A stretch of DNA of 64,000 bases, taken from Branchiostoma floridae (lineage: Eukaryota; Chordata; Leptocardii; Amphioxiformes; Branchiostomatidae). Below are positions 36,751 to 47,850 of this stretch, in pieces; positions within the stretch are counted from its first letter, which is position 1, and the number at the start of each line of letters is the position of its first letter. The DNA lies in NCBI RefSeq assembly GCF_000003815.2, contig NC_049993.1, positions 12,511,189 through 12,575,188 on the forward strand, in the 5' to 3' direction. The notes under the pieces were generated by a model. It did no database searches, was not told the origin of the DNA, and saw nothing but the letters and a program-made list of their open reading frames with translations. The position numbers were made by a program, and so were the translations under genes.

Positions 36751-38732
36751 CACGAAATGGGTCAAATTCTTGATGCCGAAACTTCGGCGAGCCAACTTTC
36801 TTTGAAAAAGGGATAAAAACTTTGAGTAACTTACTGTGCTGTTTATCCTCTTACTTTAAAGGCAGTAAGACATATGACTAATGATGAGAATCTTTATTTT
36901 CAAGAGGTACGCGCATGCATGTACAGCAGTGTATTTTTGTACATTAGTAGGATGTACAAGACTTAAGCTCTTTGCAAAGTGTCTGAAAGTCTTAACGGCA
37001 ATCATACTCTTTGCTGTCAAAGACGTCATCAACCTAATACACCCATATGAGATCTTATCATAAATAGAACGGTGTTAGGGTTGCGGATCACCGACATGTA
37101 AGAGAGTAATCTGTTCCATTCGTTAGTGGATATCACCCAACAAAGAGGGATCAAACTATGAGTTCACCCATTAGAAAAGAGCTGCGAAAAGCTGATTTTA
37201 TCAAAAGTTTGAAAGAGTTTCATGACTGAGGTAAAGGACCTTTTGACTTGATTGTGCTTGCTTGTTCGTTTGTATGTTTCTACATCCACAGACTGTTGAG
37301 TTATGTTCAACCAAAACGTACGTTATCAAAGCTGATAAGTTACCATTGATAGTAAACCATCCACGTCACAACAATAAACTGCGTCGTACAGAGATGATGA
37401 TATTAACTGACAGTCTGAAAACTTAAACTTTATAACGGTCTGCACATAAGGCTGCTGCTTACAGACGTCAGAAAAAAAATACCACACTTATTAAACACCT
37501 CTATATCGAATTGATGTCTCTGTCTGTAATCCATATGCATGCAGTGAGGGACTGAAACGGAAATCAGTGACATCAATGCATTTGTACCAAATCACTGATG
37601 CATCGCAATTTACTTTCAGCATACGATTCATTGGGTGAATCTTCAAGTTCTTGATGTGCTGGACCGTAAATTTATGACCAAAGAAAGTTTTGAGCAGAGG
37701 GAACTATAAAGGGATAATATACGTTGATGTTTTCAAGACGCATGAGATCTTGGCATCAGAAGACGCGACCCCACGGCGAGTCATCTTTTGGAGGAGGAAA
37801 ATTATGGTTAGAATCTGTCGGGACGAATGTGCGGCTAAGTATGAAAAGAATGTGTAGCAAAGGCGCGTATAATTCTCTCCCGTTAGGAACCCGCTGGGGT
37901 GAATCCAAACAGGGCAAATCGAATTTTCCGTGAAAGCGCCGTCGCGCAGCTAGTTTCACTTTACATTATGAAATATTTATCACCTCATTCCAGTGATTTT
38001 ACCCACCGAGTATGATCATGAATTATTCTCACAACTGTACAAAGGCTAGAAATCCCGCACATAATTTTCATTCTCCGAATCCTATCAACAGTGCAGTCAC
38101 AATGATCTCAGTAATCCTACTGGCGGAAATGTTCCACACAAATGCAATGAAGTGATCATTTCAGAATGGAAAAGAGCTTTACAAAATACAAGGCCTCATT
38201 TAAACCGCATGTAGAGTCGAGAGTGTACGATCTATGGTGTAATGCTATTATGAATTTGAAAGTTTAACTCTAACGCGTTATTGAAGGACAAAATCACCGC
38301 CTCAATCCCTAAGTTTGGACGTTGAACCTCCCTTCTTATCTTTGTCGAACTTTGTCTGCTTGAGAGTTAGTTCCAGCCTTATGATTAATGTATTACAGTT
38401 GGGGTGTGAGGCGAAGGTCACGAAACTCCGCGGAGAGTCTGTGAACATCTGTGGAGAGGCAATGTGATTTGCTCCGGGGAGATAACCATCCTTGATCCTG
38501 TATTACCTTCATCCGAATTGTGGGCACTGATAACATGCTGTGGCCAGCGTAGGAGACTTCTTAATAGTCTTTGCGCGTCTTCAAAAGCTGAGCTTTATGT
38601 ATAAGAGCTTGTCTGGCATTTTCTCGAGTGCTTAGCCAGACAGACGATACGCCCAAATTATGACCATTAGCCCTTTTGCTTCTGTCCGGATGATTGCTTT
38701 GACAACATCAGTTAGAAAGTCTGGATCAAAGT

Positions 38733-38795
38733 TGAACTGTAATTTCCAACACAAAAATTGGACTTAACCAAATTTTCGACTCTCCAACTACACTC
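38733..38795. mobile_element. Single end of a family E inverted-repeat element
   Basis: GAACTGTAATTTCCAACACA, AAAATTGGACTTAACC and AAATTTTCGACT match the terminal repeat of the element at 59328-59637. The opposite end was not found nearby. Confidence 0.55.
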
Positions 38796-39235
38796 TTTGT
38801 CAAGGAAAGACTTCTACCTACAAGGATGAACTTATGTTAAAAAAGTTAGTCCTGGCGGTATTCTTTGTCCGCATTTGATCCTTCTTAGGGTAACAAATGT
38901 CATCATCCGTTTTACAAATGATAATTTTGATAATTGCTCTTGCCTTACAAAATAAGCAAGGAAGATTTTCCTGGTAATGATGTTGTTGCATTTGAGCTTT
39001 TTTTGTGTAACAGGTTATGGGTTACCTTTGTCTTTCCTTAGTTCATGCAAAATATAATTGTGAAGTTATTAGTACTAATAACATTAGCAATGTAGAAGAA
39101 ATCCATGTCTTTTTTAATTGATAATTCTTAAGAAAATTCTCTTGCCTTGTACATTCCAAAGTACATCACAATTTTCAAAATTCTTTTACGCTGAATTGAA
39201 GAAAATACAAAAGACATTCTTACAGTCTGGACGAA

Positions 39236-39300
39236 GGACACCAAAAAGCAGTTACTCAAGCAAACTGCATATGCTTTTTGGTGTATCTTATTACCTGGAC
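39236..39300. repeat. Dispersed repeat fragment related to 46.4 kb
   Basis: CACCAAAAAGCAGTTACTCA followed by AGCAAACTGCATATG resembles GCGCCAAAAAGTAGTTACTC, GAGCAACTGGATATGG at 46.41 kb. Here the fragment ends in the inverted GCTTTTTGGTG, so it can also fold back on itself. Confidence 0.5.
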
Positions 39301-39552
39301 GTCTACCCTTCATTCAACGACGTAGAATATTAAGGAAACATTGTAAGAACGGACTTTTTCTCTTCGTCGAGTTTCTGCACTCTATGCACGCCTGGTGCGT
39401 TAGTCTGATTATCAGTGAGGTAGAATAATGGAGGCGCGATGCCAGGCGAACACACCGCACATGCATGTCCCAGAATAGAGGACACATCTAGATATATAGA
39501 TGGATCGACTGTGCTTCTCACTTCAGGTGAGAGATTACATGGTGCATACATG

Positions 39553-39605
39553 TATAATGGTCAGCTGATATAACCAGCCTTCGGCGTCACATACCGGCTT
39601 TACAC
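39553..39605. repeat. Dispersed repeat with CTTCGGCGT core, copy 3
   Basis: ATAACCAGCCTTCGGCGTCA followed by CATACCGGCTTTACACCC matches the copies at 6.3 and 11.9 kb. Confidence 0.5.
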
Positions 39606-39652
39606 CCTCACACCTAACGCACATGTACATACTGACCACTCATCACTTAGGG

Positions 39653-39740
39653 ACCAGGCCACATTTGTCGTACGACCGCAAACTGAAGTACGTTCGTCGT
39701 ATTTTTGGATTATGCATGGTCGTACGTGTGTTGTACCAGC
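39653..39740. repeat. Dispersed repeat with GTCGTACG motifs, copy 1
   Basis: GGCCACATTTGTCGTACGAC and CGCAAACTG are matched at 44.87 kb by TTGCAACATTTGTCGTACGG, CGCAAACTGCGGTC, and in inverted form at about 42.51-42.55 kb. Probably a subterminal part of a DNA transposon. Confidence 0.5.
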
Positions 39741-39881
39741 CACGAAACTTGCTGTCTTAATTCCTTGTTGGCGGTTCGTTCTATCCAAGTCTGCCTGAAA
39801 ATTCTTCGAGATAAAAATCGTATGACGGCCTGAAGGACGAATGTGCATTTATATAGCAGACTTCTTCCCCGTGGGAGGGAA

Positions 39882-39894
39882 GGGGGGGGGGGGG
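39882..39894 (+). repeat. Run of 13 G
   Basis: Uninterrupted G run preceded by GGGAGGGAA, so four G tracts lie close together and a quadruplex is possible. Confidence 0.9.
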
Positions 39895-39937
39895 TTGTCT
39901 TATTATGTATTATTTTTGTACTGCATATCTTCGGTGC

Positions 39938-40083
39938 TCTCGAAGCAGAGGTTAGGCTCCGGCTGTCTCTTTTCGTAGGCGTTTTTATCGGGCTTTATAT
40001 AGGTCATTAAAAGCGGTACAAAATATAAAGCCCGATAAAAACGTTTGAAATGCAGCCGGAGCCTAACCTCTGCTTGGAGATTA
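39938..40083. mobile_element. Small inverted-repeat element, family A copy 2
   Basis: Left arm CTCGAAGCAGAGGTTAGGCT, CCGGCTG and CGTTTTTATCGGGCTTTATA pair with right arm TATAAAGCCCGATAAAAACG, CAGCCGGAGCCTAACCTCTG, CTTGGAGA. Nearly the whole 146 bp folds into one hairpin. Confidence 0.85.
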
Positions 40084-40797
40084 TATCTAAGGTGTTGTCG
40101 GGTCTCTGACAGTATATGTTAGTATGGAACAGCTAGTTTTAATCCCCGTTTGCGTTCAAGTCACCGACTGGGAGCAGGCCTTAGGCTGGACGGCTGCGAG
40201 ATATCAGGTAGCAACCAGAAAGCTGTTATGCAGTCAAGAAAACAAAACATGATGAGCCTCAACGACGACGTCTGGTTTCGAGGCTATTATTATACCAAAG
40301 GAACATCCACCTGTTGTGTAGCCTTTTTAGCTGGCTTTTCTGGGGCATATAAGATGTTTCATTATTGCACTCTATGTGTTGTGACAGAGCCTTGTAATTT
40401 GGCCTCTGTTTGTGTTGAACTCCTGCTATAAAATTCCAAAGAGTTGTTATTACGACGTCGCACGCGCCATTCTGGGAGGCAAAGATCCGTAATGTTTTCC
40501 CTGGTTCCAGTCGGGAAGTGGATACAAATCACGGTGATGAGTTCATCCTCACAGCTGTAAATCCAAGGTTTTATGACGTTCTGCGCAACCAGGATTGATA
40601 TTACCCAGGAAATACATTCACGGCAGAACGTCGCCCTAGAGGGGAGTTAAGGAAAAAGCAATCAAGGACGTGGGGAGTGAGTTTGGGGGGTTGTCTTTGA
40701 GTCGAGATTTACAAGGCGCGTCAACTCACCGGTGTATATACTGTTAAACTTGCTGCTGAATGCCCATAGTACTGACAGCATTGCGAGCAGTCTACGT

Positions 40798-41043
40798 AAA
40801 GGTGGTATCTCAATGCGCTTGGGGCACCGGTGCGGCACTGCGGGGTTCGTTCACTGAGGCACTGTTGTTTTATGTTTTTTGATAATTTAGATATTGTGTA
40901 ATACGTAAAAGTATGACTTGGAAGACAACAAAATATAAAAAAAACGTATTAATAACATTCGTTATTCATGTCTGAAATTCGTTGAGTAATCTTTCGAACC
41001 CCGCAGGTGCCCCAAAAAATAAGTGCAGTGAGATACCACCTTT
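40798..41043. mobile_element. Small inverted-repeat element, family C copy 2
   Basis: Left AAAGGTGGTATCTCAATGCG ... CACTGCGGGGTTCG pairs with right CGAACCCCGCAGGTGCCCC ... AGTGCAGTGAGATACCACC. The arms match copy 1 at 5.9 kb. It is flanked by a longer imperfect direct repeat of about 45 bases (TTGCTGCTGAATGCCCATAG on both sides, at 40750 and 41047). Confidence 0.8.
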
Positions 41044-41329
41044 AAGCTTGCTGCTGAATGCCCATAGTAGTACTGACAACAGTACGGGCAGCCCAGCCTT
41101 AGCTGTGGTGAGGGGAAAGTAGCTATATAGCTTATAGCTTAGGGAAGCAATAAAGCGTTGAGCCGCGAGAGTGGCGATACAGCGAAAGTCGCATCACCTA
41201 GGAAAAAGTTGCCGAAGAGGCATTTAATTTAGGACTACCCCATCCGGAGGTTTATATCTTGTTGCATTGCTAGGCATAGTAGGGAAAGTACAATGAGAGC
41301 AATGTATCATATGTATCAAGTCGCTAGGG

Positions 41330-41445
41330 GGCCTAAAATGCAATCATATCAAGACCTACCCGTATACGAAATACATCCAGCCCTTCCAGAGTTATGCTGT
41401 CCATCTACAGACAGACAAACATACTCAAACAGCACACACATACAC
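41330..41445 (+). mobile_element. LINE-type 3' tail (RTE-like), copy 2
   Basis: ATATCAAGACCTACCCGTAT, GAGTTATGCTGTCCATCTAC and the simple tail AGACAGACAAACATACTC repeat the order seen at 24.2 kb. Confidence 0.55.
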
Positions 41446-44400
41446 TGGTTTGCAACGTCTGGAAGAGTCAGAAATCGACTCCATGTGTAGTCTTGTTGTA
41501 AAAAAATTGTTTACGTCGTTGGGTTATATTATGTTCACCACTATACAACGGCCTAATGGACCTTGACTTGTATTCGTTTTGAAGATATATGTATGCTATA
41601 TGCAAGATGACCTCTTCTTTTAACAAAATGACAACGAGTATAGAAAGAAAAGAGTTGAACGATACGCTCAGTACGTAGACGGCATGGATAACCAATTCCT
41701 AAGACAGAAAACAAATGTCCCAGAATTGAGGACAAGCAGATTCATCGTACTTCTTGACTTGCTGCATATGAGCAGGGATGGTGCGATGCGTGAGCTCCAT
41801 GGCGAGCGAGTACAAACAAATCAAGCTTGGCCTTGGGAATATAAAATATATACAAACCCCTGGACACCTAAAAAGGGCACATACAGCGCTGTGCAACAGC
41901 CGGAAGGACTTTGGGGAAAAGATTCTTCCAGCTTATGAATACTTCTTTTATCAGATTCAGCGGAGGTGCGGGAAAAGGGCTTTAGGCAAGGGACCTTTCG
42001 TAAATATTTATAACGATCAGAGGATTCAAGTTCACCCTGGTCGTTGGAAGGGACTCAGAGTAGATATAAATCTTGGGAAGGAGTGCTCGTCAGGTTCCAG
42101 AGTTCGTGCATTAGTCATGGAGAGGTCAAAACACGAGCAGACGTTTGGGGGAAGATGGGAGCTGAACAAGGATGCTGTAGTACTCAGGGGACGGAGATGT
42201 TTTTAATACATAGGCGAAGGGACAACTTGAATAGTTGAATCTTCGCGAAAACTTTAGCGTTCCTTAGAGAAGAGACGTCAGAAAGATTGATCAAACGGGA
42301 GAGATACAGTGGTGTCAGAGCGGCGTTCCCTTCCCCTAAAACATTCTTTCTAGCTCGTCTTACGATTTTGATTTCCTAGGATTGCCAAGCAGGCTGTGGC
42401 AGAACCAAACACTGACAAAGATCTAAGACAGCCATTTCAGTAAGAAGATTGAATAGAATCTTGTGTACGTGCACAACTAACCCAAGAATGCCCACATAAT
42501 TAGTTTGCAATCGAAGGACGATCGTAGGACGAATGTAACCAGGCACTACCATATAGTTCGAAGGAGGGAGGAAGAAATCGTGGGATATCTGTTTTTTATA
42601 GAATAGGAGAAAATATGTCTACACCGTTTTCACATTTGGAGCCAAATTCGGAACTCTTATTTCCGACATTGAATTCATCCACATATCCCTCTGTCCAACA
42701 TCAGTCTTCGTCAAGGAATGAGCAATCCATCACTTACGTCACGCCGTCGAGCTAAACATGGGTACGGTTTTGACAAAAAGAATCATTTCCGAACACTTTC
42801 ATACGTGTTAAAGTTAACTATAGAGCACAAGACTTACCAATCAAGTCAAGTTCAACGGCATGCTTTCCCCATGGCCACGTTCAATGCTGTTGCTGCCAGT
42901 AGCGATGTCAGTAACCAAGAACACAGCCACTCTGTAGAAATGATTTCAGCTCCCTCCTTTCAGCCGGCTAAAAGATAAGTGTGCCGCTCACAAGGGAGAA
43001 CGTTGCTGCGAGCTAAAGAACAACAGCTCTACCCGGCCCACCTCCCAAATGCGACTGTAATTCTTTTGTATAATGCGAGGATTATGATTGACGCACGCCG
43101 TACACACCGTGGGTTGGAATTAATCCTGCATTAGATCTCCGAAGCATTATATCCACATCGTATGGACAATCTGATTTGTGGCATAGGAAACACCAGTTAA
43201 TTGAGATCTATATCATTGCCCGAGTCCATTTGCATATTCGCACTGACAAATAGGGCACACACAGTTAGGAACGGATTAAATGTGAAATTAGATCAATCAA
43301 GTGGAAATACAATGTCATTGCGTAAGTTATGGACACCACAGCTGGGCTTTACTGGCTAAAGGCTCAAAGATTAATAATAGTCCAGGGTTCTAAGTGCGAT
43401 GCGTTATAGAAGCATGAAAGCAAGGAGCTCTGTCATATACGTACAATGTGCGCTGTACGATTGTCGTACGCAAGGCTTTCCTGGAATGATAATGTTCGTG
43501 TCTTGCAATTCTGCTCTCTTGTCACAGAAAGGGTTTTCTTAAGAATTTGTTGGTTCTGTCTGCTTGAAAATTGCACGACATCAAAAACACACATTGACGT
43601 ACTATACATGTGATGCGCATGGACTTTGGCTAATGTTGAGACTTATTCCAGAAAGATGCAATGCGCCATACCTGGTGTAGATGGCGCTTTGAGTGTTGAT
43701 AAAACGTAAGAGAAACATCCATTTCATATAACATTATCAAGAAAATGTTGTGATGTATGATGTTTGAGCGAACTTATTATTTTTCAATCGGATATCATAA
43801 ATTCAATGCTTTCGTTAACAGACAAAGCAAACAAACACGAGTTGCAGAGTCAAAAATCAAACAAATACGAACCGTGTTCGAAAAACAGGCCAGTACCAAC
43901 AAAATCCACCAGAGGAGCCTCAGTTTAATCATTTCTTTTCGAGCATACCATATTCCATGATAAACCATCAATGGCTTCTTGAATCAATTTCATCCTGTTC
44001 AATCTCAAACAAACCGTGACATCGACGTTACCGAATACTTAATCTTTCTATATCATCGTAGCGCAGGTAACAACGTTCTACGTTCACAGTATTGATTCCT
44101 ATAATTAATCCGATTGGACCTTCACCTACCTAGTAGTGTGTCCATTGTGGAAACCACCGATCTTTCAGAAGAAAGTTGGCTGCACCCACAGAGGGATTGG
44201 GTAAGACTTATTAAGATACAACCCTCGTAGCCATGGACGTGACTTTACTGTTGATGCACCGCTAATACGGATTAGAGCGCCACCAGAGATTGGTGGCAGT
44301 AATTGGTTGGTAGATTCCAGTCTGGCTCTTAAAGTGCCTTTTGTGATTAACACGGCATCTTAGACTTTGATCTTAGCTGTCGTTCCTGACTTTCTGAGAC

Positions 44401-44687
44401 AGGAAACTGAAAAGCTTGCCAACTTTTTAGGAATCTACAAGTAGATGTGTTCGTCTCTGTTATACGCGCGTTTTTGCAGTATTTTGTACGCCTTTTCAGT
44501 AGTGCACCGTTAATATACAAAGTCTTTGCCTTCCCCTACTGCTGTATCGTTAGCTACGTTCAATCAGTTGGTTAAATGTCTGATTATCTAAAAAAAGGAA
44601 CGAAACTCAAGTAAAACACTGATGCTTGAAACTGAGAAGTCACATACATTAGTCCAGATGGTATAGGTATGAGTACTGTATAGGTAT

Positions 44688-44790
44688 TCTCCAAGCAGAG
44701 GTTGGGTTTGGGGGATAGTACTGTCCGGTATTTTTACCTGCTTTAAAAATACCGGACACTTTTATCCCCCAAACCTAACCTCTGCTTGTA
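44688..44790. mobile_element. Small inverted-repeat element, family A copy 3
   Basis: TCTCCAAGCAGAGGTTGGGT, TTGGGGGATA and TGTCCGGTATTTTTA pair with TAAAAATACCGGACA, TATCCCCCAAACCTAACCTC, TGCTTG. Almost the full 100 bp is a hairpin. Confidence 0.85.
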
Positions 44791-44868
44791 AAAAATCCCA
44801 TCCACTACTATCCCCGCGACCCAACATCTGCTTGTAAAAATCTAAGCCACTACTATCCCCGCGAGTAT
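44778..44868 (+). repeat. Tandem repeat attached to the family A element
   Basis: The right end of the element (TCTGCTTGTAAAAAATC) is followed by CCACTACTATCCCCGCGA, then CATCTGCTTGTAAAAATC, and CCACTACTATCCCCGCGA again, giving a unit of about 46 bases present nearly twice. Confidence 0.75.
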
Positions 44869-44869
44869 A

Positions 44870-44930
44870 GGGTCTTGCAACATTTGTCGTACGGTCGTCG
44901 CACGATCGCAAACTGCGGTCTTCCTTGGGC
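44870..44930. repeat. Dispersed repeat with GTCGTACG motifs, copy 2
   Basis: GTCTTGCAACATTTGTCGTA and CGCAAACTGCGGTCTTCC match the copy at 39.65 kb. Confidence 0.5.
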
Positions 44931-45954
44931 CACAGGACAGTCTTCCATGCCTTGCCGGTGGTTGTTTCTGGTACAGCCTACTTCAAATTCCTGCGACATC
45001 AAATGTTACAATGACTGTAGCCGCGCTGTTAGCAGTGAACAATTTCTGTCGGGCATATCGTATGGCATGTACTTGTCGCTGAAAAGTGGCATTTTATTAT
45101 TGCCTCACTCGTCCGCTTGATCAGTGTTACCGTTAACTCATGATCAGAACATTTCGATCACACATATCACGCACGCCACCTAGCGGCTGCACATTAGTCT
45201 GATAATTGTGGCGAATACGTGGAACGTGGAACTCATATGGCAAAAGTGCGAATGTGATTCATTAAATAGAATCTAACAGAATCTAAGATCATGATCATAA
45301 AGCTAAAAATCTCCAAACGTTTCATAACAATACAATACTATACAATATGATAATACAGACATATACTTACATAAACGACGCTAAACCCAGTTAACGTTAC
45401 ACATAATTTCTAAATATTGACACAATTTCTTCAGGAAGAAAGCGAAGGGCAAGGAAAGAGTTGTGCGGTTACGGTTTCTTGAAATTATTGCCTTTTGCAT
45501 CAAAACCATGCCAGGCGTCCAAGTATCGCTTGCTCACTGAGCCGGAATATTAATATTGCTAGCAACGTTATGATGAATGCGAACAGATTGCACCATAAAT
45601 ATGTCTTCTTTATCCAACGAACAACGACATATTGATGTTGTTTTCCATGCAGTTCAGCACCCTATATGTTACAATTTACGCATAGGTCAATGGAAGGTAA
45701 GTCAGTGAGTGATTAGAGTTCTATAGTTTTGAAAGAGATGGATGTCGGCTTCAAAGATGACTAATGAAGGAAGCGAGACCGAGACATTTATATCTGTCTT
45801 CTTGAGAGAAACGCCACATGTTTTCAGTAAATCACTTTGTAGCTGTGACTTTAGCAGTAAATAACATCTGCCAAACAGAAAGTTTACCACAACCATGGTC
45901 GTATAAAACGTTATAAAAAAGGACAAAATTTATTCCAACACAACCGTCCAGACT

Positions 45955-46020
45955 TGTGATGTCAGCAACGAGTCAAAGGTTGTTGGAAGTCGGTACCGGC
46001 GTCCGTCTTTGCTAAGCTAG
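45955..46020 (+). repeat. Dispersed repeat end, copy 2 of 3
   Basis: GATGTCAGCAACGAGTCAAA, GGTTGTTGGAAGTCGGTACC, GGCGTCCGTC; related to 33.73 kb and to GAAGCCGATACCGACCCCCG at 48.67 kb. Confidence 0.4.
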
Positions 46021-46404
46021 GGAAGTTCTTAAAAATGGCATGTACGACTCACGTTTTACATTTGGCATATCTAAACTGGTATCATCTTGGTTTCAAATTC
46101 CTCTTTGACACAAATCATTGAAATTCTTTTCAACCTCATTATAGGTCAAAAGTGCTAATTAAAATTGTTTCCCTTTCGCACTTAACTTTCACTTTCCTAA
46201 CACTCTAAAATTATTGTATCAGTACCTCAAAACATAAGGAAATAAAGATAACACGCCTGCCAAGTTTTGCCAAGATATTGTCCTTGAAGGACCTTTCATG
46301 AGATGATATATTGTTACAGTTTACACCTATAACCTATAAGCCATACGCAACACCAGACTCAATTGGGTACACTGCTAAGTGCTAAGCCTACCGAAACATA
46401 TAGT

Positions 46405-46500
46405 GCGCCAAAAAGTAGTTACTCGAGCAACTGGATATGGTTTTGGAAACGGTCAGACGTTTCGGATAGAATCCACTATCCTTCGTCAGTGACACTGAAG
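46405..46500. repeat. Dispersed repeat with GTTACTCGAGCAACTGG motif
   Basis: The fragment AGTAGTTACTCGAGCAACTG, GAAACGGTCAGACGTTTCGG, ACTATCCTTCGTCAGTGACA has the look of a long-dispersed retroelement piece; a partial relative is at 39.24 kb. The class cannot be settled from this fragment. Confidence 0.45.
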
Positions 46501-47553
46501 TGATCTGGAAAAGACTGAATTTTTTGTACCCTAACTATAAATGAAGACAATTTTAGATGTCCAATCGGAGACATTTTAAGACAAGTCAAGCTGAAGAAAA
46601 TTTGGATTTCCAATAACAAACAAAGGAAGGACAAAGTCAAGCATATAGTGTTTTCGGCTACACGACCGACCATTGCAAATATTACCTACCCTGTTTTTTT
46701 AGCACTGCTAGCGAGGGACACAAACTTTCGATCTGGGAGATTAAAACGTTTCCAACACATCTTCTTCCTTTCTGTTTAACAGAAAAGTAAACGAATCTAA
46801 ACAGACCCACTAAACCTAGGTCCCTCTTATCTTCACCCCTCCATAATAGCTCAATCAAAATATAATGTTGAACATACAGATGTCGTGACGCATTTCAACT
46901 TTGCATTATCAAACTGCATAACATGTTGGGTCACCTTGGCCGAAATCTTAAAAAAAAAAGATAATTCCTAATTCCTACTCATTTTCTCAGGGTCGTAGTC
47001 GGAAAGACAACATTTTTGTTAGGCCTTGTTTCATATTAACCTCATTGATTTTGATTTTGCTACTTGTTGTGCTGTCTTCTACATGTTTATTTTTTGCACC
47101 TGGGTCAGTTCCCCAGCGATTGGCATCAACAGTGATTTGTACCCAGTCTATATTCATGTATTCTGTTTGACTGTTGAGTCACCCGAGGAGTTTGAAGATA
47201 AACTGTTTGAGATAAGGATTGGACGCAGAAAGTCTCGATCTGGTTTATTATTCCGTTTGTGGCTTCCTAAGGCGTGTAAAAAGGCTCTTAAATGTTATCG
47301 CCTTCTTGTGTATACGCGTTAAAAGTACCTTAAGGTGATGACTGATCGAGTAGATAAGACATGTTCTGCAATGTCAAGGCAATACAAGTTTCCTGACTCT
47401 TTTCTTAAAGTTGTCAAGTTTTCTTTAAATTGAGTTAACAATTCTATGATATCATCTAATGTCCTTTTGTTGTTTTGTTGTATTTGCATCTATCCTTTTG
47501 ATCATTTGACCGTCAGAACGTACTAGTATGTAGCAACAATGTTAGAAGTGGGA

Positions 47554-47850
47554 ACGCATAGCGCAGTGGGTCCGTGTAGCGCAGTGGGCCCGTGTTTGCC
47601 TCGAGACCGAGAGGTCGCGGGTTCAAATCCGGCTGCCGTGTTGCTGATCTTGTGCCCTTGGGAAAGACACTTTACAAGACTTTCCTCACTTTACTCAGGT
47701 GAAAATGAGTGAGGTCCCTCGGATAGGGCGTTAAATTGAGGCCCCGTGTCTGGGGAGAATCATACACCGGCACCGACCGATGGTGCGATGTGTGTGGATC
47801 AAACCATTCCGGCCAAAATGGGGTAGGGAATCTCCCAAGCAGCCTCGTAA
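47554..47850 (+). mobile_element. tRNA-derived SINE
   Basis: An A-box-like TAGCGCAGTGGGCCCG (47577) and a B-box GGTTCAAATCC (47620) are spaced as in a tRNA gene, with a CCTC/GAGG anticodon-like stem between them. The head is followed by GTGCCCTTGGGAAAGACACT and TTTCCTCACTTTACTCAGGT, then AGGGCGTTAAATTGAGGCCC, a body of the kind found in many deuterostome SINEs. The A-box region is present twice (47558 and 47576), a small head duplication. Acceptor-stem pairing is poor, so it is not a working tRNA gene. The right end is uncertain. Confidence 0.75.

Noticed and set aside
41778-42206. 142-residue plus-strand frame
   Set aside because: No signal, domain or splice context; overlapping frames of similar length exist on both strands, so chance is the simplest reading.
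47026-47322. 98-residue plus-strand frame with a basic C-terminus
   Set aside because: The hydrophobic start and basic end are suggestive, but no domain, splice sites or neighbours support it.
47575-47645. Functional tRNA gene
   Set aside because: A and B boxes are present, but the acceptor stem does not pair and a typical SINE body follows.
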